From contig JAVWHX010000022.1 in the NCBI GenBank assembly GCA_036639875.1, positions 1 through 33,424 of the forward strand: a stretch of 33,424 nt of DNA. Direction: 5' to 3'. The DNA comes from JAVWHX01 sp036639875. GTDB lineage: Bacteria > Bacillota_I > Bacilli_A > Erysipelotrichales > Coprobacillaceae. The stretch's first letter is position 1, and every line of letters starts with the position of its first letter. The notes under the pieces were generated by a model. That model was not told where the DNA came from and ran no database searches. It saw only the letters and a list, made by a program, of their open reading frames with translations. This document shows, piece after piece, positions 8,558 to 15,212 of the stretch. The position numbers were made by a program, and so were the translations under genes.

Positions 8558-8591
8558 TCTAAGTGGGTATATTATTGAAAGGAGGAAACGA

Positions 8592-10052
8592 ATGGAAAGT
8601 AATATTAAGACAAATATGTTAGAAATCATGCAAGAGCATGTTATTAATCGTAAAGCTATGTTTATTCCAATGTTGTGTATTTCAACTTTTGGATTAGTTG
8701 GTTATGCTGCGGTTGATAAAGAAGCTCCAGTCATCGATTCAAATAGAATTGAAGTTCTTTACGGAACGAAATTAGATAAGAGTTTATTTGCTATATCTGA
8801 TAATCGTGATTCCCTAGAAGCATTAGATGTCCAAATTAATGATAAGTCATATGACTCTCAACAATTGGGTGTATATAATGTAGAAGTAACTGCAACTGAT
8901 TTATTCTCAAACACTGTTACAAAAACAGTAGAGGTAGAGGTGGTTGATAGAACCGCTCCTGAACTTAAACCAGTTGGTAAGAATAGTGGTTACGTTGTAG
9001 ATGTTGAAGTTAATGGTAGTGCAAGTATCGGACAATATATCCAAGCTATCGATAACGTTGACGGAGATGTCACTCCGTTTATTGAAACAAACAATAAACT
9101 TGATACTTCTAAGTTAGGATCTCAAACAATTAATTTATCTGTTTCGGATAATGCTGGAAACATATCAACTCAAACTTATGAGTTCTATGTATCAGATACA
9201 ACAGCTCCTAAATTGAATTATAAGAATGGTGAAACAGTTACAGCAGATTACGGATCTAAATTTGATTATACTGATTATGTAAATATTACTGATAACTTTG
9301 ATAAAAAAGTCACTTCTGTTAAAGTTGATGGAAAAGTGAACACAAAGGAAATTAGTAATTCTACATTAAATATTACTGCTGTTGATTCATCTGGTAATGA
9401 ATCAAAAGGAACTTTAACTGTCAATGTTAAAGATGTGAGTGCACCAAATATTAACTTATCTAAATCTTCTTTAACAATTATTAAAGGTAAAGATTTTAGT
9501 GCAAAGAGTTATTTATCAAGTGCAATTGACAACAAAGATGGTGATGTTACTTCAAAGGTAGGTATTAGTGGTTCTGTTAATACAGATAAAGCTGGTAAAT
9601 ACTCAGTAACTTATACAGTCACTGATGCTGCTGGAAATAAAGCTACAAAGACTTTAAAAGTCACTGTAGAAAATCCAGTACCAACAAATGCTGGTGCAGC
9701 TTCAACTGCATTGAGTCGTGTTGGATCTAGATATCGTATGGGTGCTACAGGGCCTTCTGCGTTTGACTGTTCAGGGTTGACACAATGGTCATATAGACAA
9801 AACGGTGTTTCTATCCCACGTACTTCAGGTGCACAATACAGTGCTTCTAAGAAAGTATCTAAATCTGACTTAAAAGTAGGAGATTTAGTATTCTTTAAAG
9901 GAACTACTGGCGGTAGTGGTATCTCACATGTTGGTATCTATATTGGTGGTGGACGTTTCGTTCATGCTGGTTCTTCTAGAACTGGAGTAAAAACTGATAG
10001 TTTATCTTCATCATATTGGACTAAACATTGGGCTAGTGGTGGAAGATTCTAA
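8592..10052 (+). CDS. Secreted NlpC/P60 peptidoglycan endopeptidase with Ig-like repeats
   Basis: Predicted to cut stem peptides of peptidoglycan outside the cell; 486 residues. An N-terminal cytoplasmic tail of about 23 residues precedes a hydrophobic segment (MFIPMLCISTFGLVGYAA) that acts as signal peptide or anchor. Residues about 45-360 form four Ig-like (DUF5011/HYR-type) repeats, recognisable by recurring units such as DRTAPEL, DNVDGDVTPF, DNAGN and DAAGNKATKT. Residues about 365-486 are the NlpC/P60 domain, with catalytic Cys393 in FDCSGLTQW, His446 in SHVGIYIGGG and His458 in FVHAG. It is monocistronic, with promoter, possible operator and terminator. The substrate bond is not deducible; D-Glu to diamino acid cleavage is usual for the family. 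Confidence 0.92.
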   Translation: MESNIKTNMLEIMQEHVINRKAMFIPMLCISTFGLVGYAAVDKEAPVIDSNRIEVLYGTKLDKSLFAISDNRDSLEALDVQINDKSYDSQQLGVYNVEVTATDLFSNTVTKTVEVEVVDRTAPELKPVGKNSGYVVDVEVNGSASIGQYIQAIDNVDGDVTPFIETNNKLDTSKLGSQTINLSVSDNAGNISTQTYEFYVSDTTAPKLNYKNGETVTADYGSKFDYTDYVNITDNFDKKVTSVKVDGKVNTKEISNSTLNITAVDSSGNESKGTLTVNVKDVSAPNINLSKSSLTIIKGKDFSAKSYLSSAIDNKDGDVTSKVGISGSVNTDKAGKYSVTYTVTDAAGNKATKTLKVTVENPVPTNAGAASTALSRVGSRYRMGATGPSAFDCSGLTQWSYRQNGVSIPRTSGAQYSASKKVSKSDLKVGDLVFFKGTTGGSGISHVGIYIGGGRFVHAGSSRTGVKTDSLSSSYWTKHWASGGRF

Positions 10053-10080
10053 GGATAGATTTATTTCTATCCTTTTTTTT
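10051..10080 (+). terminator. Rho-independent terminator after the NlpC/P60 gene
   Basis: Perfect 9-bp stem AAGGATAGA/TCTATCCTT (10051-10059 and 10066-10074), 6-base loop, then eight T's. It starts within the stop codon, and its T run leads straight into the next gene's -10 element. Confidence 0.9.
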
Positions 10081-10088
10081 GTTATAAT
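10080..10088 (+). promoter_or_regulatory. Extended -10 promoter of nnr
   Basis: TGTTATAAT combines an extended -10 TG with a perfect TATAAT. No good -35 is present (the region is occupied by the terminator stem). The predicted start near 10095 would put the SD at the very 5' end of the mRNA. Confidence 0.5.
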
Positions 10089-10107
10089 AAAAAAAGAAGG
10101 TGATATT

Positions 10108-11583
10108 ATGTATATTGGAAGTCAAAAATTAATGCAAGAATATGATCAACGCTTATTAAGGAAAGGTTATACAATTGAGGCGCTTATTGATAAGGCGAGT
10201 GATTGTTTGATAAAACATATGTATTGTTATGAAAAGGTTTGTTTGTTATGTGGACCTGGCAACAATGGAGCTGATGGATTATCTTTGGCTATTAAACTTT
10301 ATCGTGCTAATAAAGAAGTCACTGTTTTTGTTTTTGAAAGTAATCATTCTTCCACTGGTCATCAGTTTTATCTTGATTTATGTTATCAAAATCAAATTGA
10401 TGTAGTTGTCGTTAATGAAAATCAAATTGATATGATAATAAGTCAAATGAAAAATGCTGATCTTATTGTTGATGGGATTTTTGGATTTGGACAAAATGCT
10501 TCACCTAGGGGTATTTATCAAACGATTATTGAAGAAGTAAATCAATTATATGACAAAGATGTTATTTCTATTGATATTCCAACGGGGTTGGATTGTAACA
10601 CAGGTATTCCATATCAAAGTGTTATATGTGCAACAAAAACAATTACCTTAACTGCGATGAAAAACGGATTTTTGAATCCGGATAGTCTTTCTTTTACTGG
10701 TGAAATTATTGTAGAAGAGTTAGCTGTTGAAGATATTTATGATGAAGTAGGGTTATATCAACTTGTTGATATGGAGTTTGTTAAACCATTGATAAAACAT
10801 CGATCTTTTGATGGACATAAGGGTACTTACGGAAGAGTAGGCATGATTACAGGGTCTTTGGAGTATAAGGGAGCTGCTTTGTTGAGTAGTAAGAGTGCTG
10901 TTTATACGGGTACAGGAATAACGACTGTTGTTTCAACTTCGGAAGTGATTGATGTTTTGACTTTATATTGTCCTGAAGTGACAGTAGCATTAAGACCACC
11001 TATATTACAAGAAAATGATTTTAAGTCTTATGATAGTTTGTTGATAGGATGTGGTTTAGGACTAGGTATTGATGCTTATCGTTATGTTATTGATACACTA
11101 TCATTGTCAAAACAACCTTTGGTTATAGATGCTGATGCGCTCACAATTCTTTCTTCTAATCTTGAATTGTTAAAGAAACAACAAAGAGAGATTGTTTTAA
11201 CTCCACATATGGGCGAATTTAAGCGTTTGTGCAATTTTTCAGCAGATGATGATATTATATATGTTGCCAGAGAATTTGCCAGAGAGCATCATGTCACGCT
11301 TGTTTTGAAAGGTCCATATACAATTGTCACTAACGGTAGTGAATCTTATCGTATAAAAGCCGGAAATGAAGCAATGGCAAGCGGGGGAATGGGTGATGTT
11401 CTTGCGGGCATCATAACGAGCCTTTTAGGTCAAGGGTATAGTGCGATAATAGCTGCTATTGTAGGTGTTTATCTTCATGGATATACTGGTGATCAAATTG
11501 CTAAAACTCATTATACTGTTGTTCCATCATTGCTGATTGATCGCATACCTGTTTCAATGAAGGAACTCATAAAAAACATTTGA
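10108..11583 (+). CDS. nnr: Bifunctional NAD(P)H-hydrate epimerase / ADP- or ATP-dependent NAD(P)H-hydrate dehydratase
   Basis: Repairs damaged NAD(P)HX: the N-terminal YjeF_N half epimerises R/S hydrates and the C-terminal YjeF_C (ribokinase-like) half dehydrates S-NAD(P)HX. With the ATG at 10108 the protein has 491 residues, the usual fused length. N-half motifs are NNGADG at 52-57 (family NNGGDG), ADLIVDGIFGFG and SIDIPTGLDCNTG. C-half motifs are HKGTYGRVGMITGS, PLVIDADALTIL, LTPHMGEFKRL and GGMGDVLAG with catalytic Asp430. The frame is open upstream to 10036, but that stretch is the previous gene's end and terminator; AAGAAGGTGAT before 10108 is the SD. It is cytoplasmic housekeeping and apparently monocistronic. 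Confidence 0.93.
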   Translation: MYIGSQKLMQEYDQRLLRKGYTIEALIDKASDCLIKHMYCYEKVCLLCGPGNNGADGLSLAIKLYRANKEVTVFVFESNHSSTGHQFYLDLCYQNQIDVVVVNENQIDMIISQMKNADLIVDGIFGFGQNASPRGIYQTIIEEVNQLYDKDVISIDIPTGLDCNTGIPYQSVICATKTITLTAMKNGFLNPDSLSFTGEIIVEELAVEDIYDEVGLYQLVDMEFVKPLIKHRSFDGHKGTYGRVGMITGSLEYKGAALLSSKSAVYTGTGITTVVSTSEVIDVLTLYCPEVTVALRPPILQENDFKSYDSLLIGCGLGLGIDAYRYVIDTLSLSKQPLVIDADALTILSSNLELLKKQQREIVLTPHMGEFKRLCNFSADDDIIYVAREFAREHHVTLVLKGPYTIVTNGSESYRIKAGNEAMASGGMGDVLAGIITSLLGQGYSAIIAAIVGVYLHGYTGDQIAKTHYTVVPSLLIDRIPVSMKELIKNI

Positions 11584-11592
11584 ATATAGAAA

Positions 11593-11644
11593 AAAGGACT
11601 CGATAACATAAATAGTATAAACTATTTATGTGTTACAGTCCTTT
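11593..11644 (-). terminator. Long hairpin terminator between convergent nnr and pgeF
   Basis: Lower stem AAAGGACT/AGTCCTTT (11593-11600 and 11637-11644), a 5 by 5 internal loop, and an upper 11-bp stem (arms 11606-11616 and 11621-11631). On the minus strand the stem is followed by TTTTTTC, so it serves pgeF. For nnr it provides the hairpin but no T run, so it is probably only weakly bidirectional. Confidence 0.75.
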
Positions 11645-12397
11645 AAGTCGAATTAATGTAATATTACGATGAGGAGTTTTATTTCTTCTATAAGAGAAGA
11701 ATAAGTCTTCATCTTTTATTGTACAATACGGAGATATTGTAATATGCTCTTTTAAAATATTTAGATTTAATAATTGTTGTTGAATAAGACCTTTACTATC
11801 TAATAAATAACTTTCTTGATCTTTCTTTATATAAAATGGCGAAGTATCAAAAGACATTTGTTTCACCAAATCAATGATATCATCTTTTGCTTCAAAATTT
11901 TCTTGATTAATTGATGGACCAATATATGCATAAATATTTTTGGGTTGACAGTTTTCATTTTCAATAAGATGTTTGGTTACTTTATAAACAATCTCATTGA
12001 CAGTACCTTTCCAACCAGAATGTATTTCAGCAACAATCTGTTGATCTTGACAATAGAGAAGGACTGGACAACAATCAGCATGAAAACTCCATAACCATAA
12101 ATTTTTATCTCTTGTATACATTGCATCATATCCTATAAAAGCATCTTCTCTACTGTACATACCTTTACCACCATCTTCTAGTGAAACTTTTATAAAGTTT
12201 GTTGTATGTTGCTGGAGTGTTGCAACCATATGATTTAAATCAGTATTTAATTGTTTTGCAAGTTTTTCTCTATCTAATAAAACTTGCTGATTATTGATAT
12301 CATTATAACTCATATTCATAATATGATTTTCTTCATCAAATGAACATGTTGTGTAAGCTTCAATATCATCACAACAGTTCCAAGGTATTAATTTCAT
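11633..12397 (-). CDS. pgeF: Multicopper-oxidase-like (laccase domain) protein, PgeF/YlmD/LACC1 family
   Basis: The family (YfiH in E. coli) is a purine-nucleoside phosphorylase/deaminase-type zinc enzyme, also reported to remove mis-incorporated L-Ser from peptidoglycan precursors. Metal or active-site residues are His64 (TLQQHTT), His106 and Cys109 (SFHADCCPVLLY) and His126 (AEIHSGWKGT); YIGPSINQENFEA is also characteristic. The frame runs upstream to 12469, but GAAAGGAG sits 6 bases before the ATG at 12397, giving 254 residues, the normal size. It is divergent from the Cys-rich coat-like gene with only 70 bases between. In many Firmicutes it lies near division genes; here it is alone. Confidence 0.9.
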   Translation of the reverse strand: MKLIPWNCCDDIEAYTTCSFDEENHIMNMSYNDINNQQVLLDREKLAKQLNTDLNHMVATLQQHTTNFIKVSLEDGGKGMYSREDAFIGYDAMYTRDKNLWLWSFHADCCPVLLYCQDQQIVAEIHSGWKGTVNEIVYKVTKHLIENENCQPKNIYAYIGPSINQENFEAKDDIIDLVKQMSFDTSPFYIKKDQESYLLDSKGLIQQQLLNLNILKEHITISPYCTIKDEDLFFSYRRNKTPHRNITLIRLKGL

Positions 12398-12420
12398 AAA
12401 GACTCCTTTCATTTGCCCGT

Positions 12421-12447
12421 ACATTTTTCTAACTTCTTCATAATATA
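12421..12447 (+). promoter_or_regulatory. SigK/SigE-like sporulation promoter upstream of the Cys-rich gene
   Basis: AC at 12421-12422, 16-bp spacer, then CATAATATA at 12439-12447, an exact match to the mother-cell pattern AC-N16-CATANNNTA known from Bacillus SigK. The element is short and the region AT-rich, so chance occurrence is possible. No good vegetative promoter was seen in the 70-base gap. Confidence 0.45.
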
Positions 12448-12467
12448 TGTTGAAGGAGGGAGAAAAC

Positions 12468-12857
12468 ATGTTTAATCAATCTTGTGGTTGTCAACAACCT
12501 AGACCAAATTGTGGATGCAATATGCAACCACCTATGCCAACTTGTGGATGTAACGTACAACCAATGCCTAATTGTGGTTGCCAACAACCTAGACCAAATT
12601 GTGGGTGCTCTATGCCACAAATGCCTCATTGTGGAGACCAACAATCAATGTCTGGTTGTGGGATGAATGGTTGCCCTAGACCTGAACCAATCGTTGCTCC
12701 AAAAAAAGTTTGCATTACAAACCAAATCACACCAGTTCCACAACCAGTTATTTGTCCTATTGAATGTCGACGTGTTAATCGTTGTATGTATTATCCAGTA
12801 TTTTATCCTCAATATGAACAAACTTTTATGACTATGCCAGCTAATCAACCTTTTTAA
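12468..12857 (+). CDS. Cys/Pro/Gln-rich small protein, probable spore coat component
   Basis: The 129 residues begin MFNQSCGCQQPRPNCGC. The first half (to about residue 70) consists of repeats of CGC followed by Q/N/M/P-rich linkers. A 30-residue (90-base) unit recurs: CGCQQPRPNCGC occurs twice, starting at 12483 and 12573. The second half lacks the repeats: VCITNQITPVPQPVICPIE, then RRVNRCMYYPVFYPQYE. About 17 Cys and no membrane segment suggest a disulphide- or metal-cross-linked structural protein. The VICP, RRVNR and YYP elements recall CotD-like coat proteins, but I cannot establish homology. The SigK-like promoter supports a coat role. The ATG at 12468 follows a strong SD (GAAGGAGGG). 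Its last 17 bases overlap the convergent rqcH. A metal-binding or adhesive role is the alternative. Confidence 0.7.
   Translation: MFNQSCGCQQPRPNCGCNMQPPMPTCGCNVQPMPNCGCQQPRPNCGCSMPQMPHCGDQQSMSGCGMNGCPRPEPIVAPKKVCITNQITPVPQPVICPIECRRVNRCMYYPVFYPQYEQTFMTMPANQPF
12483..12606 (+). repeat. Two-copy 90-base-spaced repeat inside the Cys-rich gene
   Basis: A stretch of about 33 bases beginning TGTGGTTG at 12483 recurs at 12573 with two mismatches (Gly and Cys codon third positions). It encodes CGCQQPRPNCGC both times. The near-identity of DNA suggests recent internal duplication, as in other repetitive coat proteins. Confidence 0.8.
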
Positions 12858-14484
12858 TCTCATCAAAAAACAAATCATCTGGGTCGATATATATTGTTGA
12901 ATAATGATTTAATATAACTTGACCTGGTTTTGAATTTGCTGGTTTCTTTAAAGTTTTAACTTGTGCATAATTCACAGGAACAGAAGAACTTTGCTTTCCT
13001 TTTGAAAAATATGCTGCCATTTTACTAGCTAGTCTTATTGTATATTCATTTAATTCTTCACTATGCACAATGACATGGCTTCCAGGCATGTCTTTAACAT
13101 GGAACCACATATCTTGACGTGATGCCATTTTAAAGGTAAGGTAATCATTTTGAAGGTTATTCTTACCTACATATATTAAGATATTATCTTTGGTTAAATA
13201 AGTTTCAACATGAGGCTTATTTTTTTGTCTATAAACTTGTTTTTGCTTTTTCTTTTTGAGATAACCAAGATTTTCTAGTTCTTCCTTTATTTCTAATGCA
13301 TCGTAATAATTAGCATTATCCATTTGGGTTAATAAAGTATCAAAATAAGTGATCTCATCTTTTGTCAATTGAATTTGTTCTTGAAGATGACTTAAAGAAT
13401 TTTTAGCTTTTTGATATTTGTTATAGTATCGTAAAGCATTTGCTTTTGCATCAAAACGTTCATCTAAATCAATAGATATTTTTGTGTCATCATAATAATT
13501 GTCAACAGTAATCGATTGTTGACCTTTTTCAATCAAATGAATATTCGCAAATAATAAATCACCTTTAATTCTATATTCATCACTATTTTGAGAATCAAAT
13601 AAAGTCTTTTCTAATTTGTTTAATTTATTAACATTCTTTTGATATTCATTTGTTATAAATCTTGCAAGATCAGATGTTTGTTGTTTGATACGATCTTTTT
13701 GATCAATTAAATTATAATGTTTATCTAAACCTTCAGAAAGTTCGTATTCTTGATAATTCACTTGTAAATGAGTTAAAGGAATAATATGAAAATATTCTTT
13801 ATCATTTTGTTTATGTATATATAAAGAAGAACTCTCTTTAATCTGCGATATAATTTCTTCAAAAACTTCACCATTATCAATACGATATAAAACTTCTTTA
13901 GAAAGTTCAGGTGAAAATCCCTGATATATTTTTGTTAGGTTATCATTTAATTCGAATGATGATGTAAAAGGGTTTCTTTTGTTTGTCATTGGAGGGAGTT
14001 GATAAGTTGATCCTGGTTGAAGAATTCTTTCTGAATTCATAGAAGGAGATACTCTTTTTAAACAATCAATGATTTTATAATCTTCTTTTGTCACAATCAT
14101 ATTAGAATGTTTTCCCATAATTTCAATATAAATATTAAGTTTTACTTGATCTTTAAGTTCATTTGTTCCAATTAATTTTATTTTCACAATCCGATCTAAT
14201 TCGATTTGTTCAACGGATTCAATAAAAGCACCTTCCAAATGTTTTCTTAACAACATTGTTAATGAGTTAGGAGTTGGAGGGGTAGGGTAAGAAAGTGAAG
14301 TCATTTGAAGTCTTGCATACATAGGATGTATTGAGACTAATAATTTCACATTCGAAGAATTTGCTCTTATTTGAAATAAGAGTTCATATTGAGATATTTG
14401 ATATATTTTGTTGATTCTGCCTCTTTCAGTTTGGTTTTGTAGTTGTTTGACTACCTGAGACATCATAATTCCATCATAAGCCAT
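12841..14484 (-). CDS. rqcH: Ribosome quality-control factor RqcH (NFACT family)
   Basis: Binds the obstructed 50S subunit with peptidyl-tRNA and recruits tRNA-Ala to add C-terminal poly-Ala tails; older annotations call it fibronectin-binding protein FbpA. With the ATG at 14484 it has 547 residues. The NFACT-N domain opens MAYDGIMMSQVVKQLQ and includes KLLVSIHPMYARLQMT and the long PTPPTPNSLTMLLRKHLEG. The central part (about 265-430) is charged and coiled-coil. NFACT-R near the C-terminus has DMWFHVKDMPGSHVIVHSE. The upstream in-frame GTG at 14493 lies in the SD region; GGTGAT suits the ATG. The 3' end overlaps the coat-like gene, with no terminator between them. It is divergent from gmk. 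Confidence 0.93.
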   Translation of the reverse strand: MAYDGIMMSQVVKQLQNQTERGRINKIYQISQYELLFQIRANSSNVKLLVSIHPMYARLQMTSLSYPTPPTPNSLTMLLRKHLEGAFIESVEQIELDRIVKIKLIGTNELKDQVKLNIYIEIMGKHSNMIVTKEDYKIIDCLKRVSPSMNSERILQPGSTYQLPPMTNKRNPFTSSFELNDNLTKIYQGFSPELSKEVLYRIDNGEVFEEIISQIKESSSLYIHKQNDKEYFHIIPLTHLQVNYQEYELSEGLDKHYNLIDQKDRIKQQTSDLARFITNEYQKNVNKLNKLEKTLFDSQNSDEYRIKGDLLFANIHLIEKGQQSITVDNYYDDTKISIDLDERFDAKANALRYYNKYQKAKNSLSHLQEQIQLTKDEITYFDTLLTQMDNANYYDALEIKEELENLGYLKKKKQKQVYRQKNKPHVETYLTKDNILIYVGKNNLQNDYLTFKMASRQDMWFHVKDMPGSHVIVHSEELNEYTIRLASKMAAYFSKGKQSSSVPVNYAQVKTLKKPANSKPGQVILNHYSTIYIDPDDLFFDEIKKVD

Positions 14485-14501
14485 ATTTATCACCGTTATT
14501 T

Positions 14502-14510
14502 AGTATAACA
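14502..14510 (-). promoter_or_regulatory. Extended -10 promoter of rqcH
   Basis: Minus strand TGTTATACT (complement of AGTATAACA): TG plus a 5-of-6 -10. The predicted start near 14495 sits directly at the GGTGAT SD. No strong -35. Confidence 0.5.
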
Positions 14511-14524
14511 TATTTGAAAAAGAA

Positions 14525-14553
14525 TTGACATTAAAGTTGTGTTCATGTAACAT
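14525..14553 (+). promoter_or_regulatory. Promoter of gmk
   Basis: Perfect TTGACA (14525-14530), 17-bp spacer, TAACAT (14548-14553, 4 of 6), with the SD AAAGGTGGTG and ATG close behind. Divergent from the rqcH promoter in an 85-base shared region. Confidence 0.65.
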
Positions 14554-14577
14554 AATTTCATAAAGGTGGTGTAAACG

Positions 14578-15138
14578 ATGAAGAGAGGCTTATTAATTAT
14601 CTTAAGTGGTCCTAGTGGTGTGGGTAAAGGTACTGTTCGTCAAGAGTTATTTAAAGATGAATCTTTAAATTTAGCATATTCTATTTCTATGACAACAAGA
14701 AAGCCAAGACCAACTGAAGTGGATGGAACTGATTACTTTTTTGTTGAAGAGGAAGATTTTAAGGAAAAGATTGAACAAGGTGAATTGTTGGAATATGCTA
14801 AGTTTGTAGGGAATTATTATGGTACACCAAAATTTCATGTTGAACAGTTATTGAATGAAGGAAAGAATGTTGTATTAGAGATTGAAGTGCAAGGTGCATT
14901 GCAAGTTATGCAAAAATGTCCTGATGCTTTAACAATCTTTTTAGTACCACCATCATTTGAGGAATTAGAACGTCGTATTAGAGGTAGACGTACTGAAGAG
15001 GAAACAGTTGTGAAAGAACGTTTAGATAAAGCGAGAAAAGAAATTGCAACGAAGGAAGAATATAAGTATGTCGTTGAAAATGACGATGTCTTAGCAGCAA
15101 AAGATAAAATTGCTGAAATTATTAGAGAAAATGCTTAA
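14578..15138 (+). CDS. gmk: Guanylate kinase
   Basis: ATP + GMP to ADP + GDP in nucleotide metabolism and (p)ppGpp homeostasis. The 186 residues are slightly shorter than the usual 200-210. The P-loop is GPSGVGKGT at 11-19. GMP-binding elements include SMTTRKPRPTEVDGTDYFF and EGKNVVLEIEVQGALQV; IFLVPPSFEELERRIRGR is the lid/helix region. The SD is AAAGGTGG. In most Firmicutes rpoZ and coaBC follow; here a terminator and priA follow. Confidence 0.96.
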   Translation: MKRGLLIILSGPSGVGKGTVRQELFKDESLNLAYSISMTTRKPRPTEVDGTDYFFVEEEDFKEKIEQGELLEYAKFVGNYYGTPKFHVEQLLNEGKNVVLEIEVQGALQVMQKCPDALTIFLVPPSFEELERRIRGRRTEEETVVKERLDKARKEIATKEEYKYVVENDDVLAAKDKIAEIIRENA

Positions 15139-15159
15139 GGATACATCGTATCCTTTTTT
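15137..15159 (+). terminator. Rho-independent terminator after gmk
   Basis: AAGGATAC (15137-15144), loop ATC, GTATCCTT (15148-15155), T run to 15159. It overlaps the gmk stop and separates gmk from the priA transcript. Confidence 0.85.
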
Positions 15160-15180
15160 CTATTCAAAAGACTCTTTTTA

Positions 15181-15189
15181 TGGTAAAAT
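15181..15189 (+). promoter_or_regulatory. Extended -10 promoter of the priA operon
   Basis: TGGTAAAAT: extended TG and 5 of 6 matches to TATAAT, with no clear -35. It lies 22 bases after the gmk terminator T run and just before the priA SD. An apparent ATG at 15180 lies in this element and so is not the start of priA. Confidence 0.45.
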
Positions 15190-15212
15190 ATGAGCAAAAA
15201 GGTGGTGTGGTT

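Noticed and set aside
10036..10107. Upstream extension of nnr
   Set aside because: It overlaps the end of the NlpC/P60 gene, the terminator and the -10 element; the ATG at 10108 has its own SD.
12438..12878. Several open frames on both strands in and around the Cys-rich gene
   Set aside because: They are shadows of the repetitive CGC/QP-coding DNA (Trp/Thr/His-rich repeats); only the plus frame at 12468 has a strong SD and a sensible composition.
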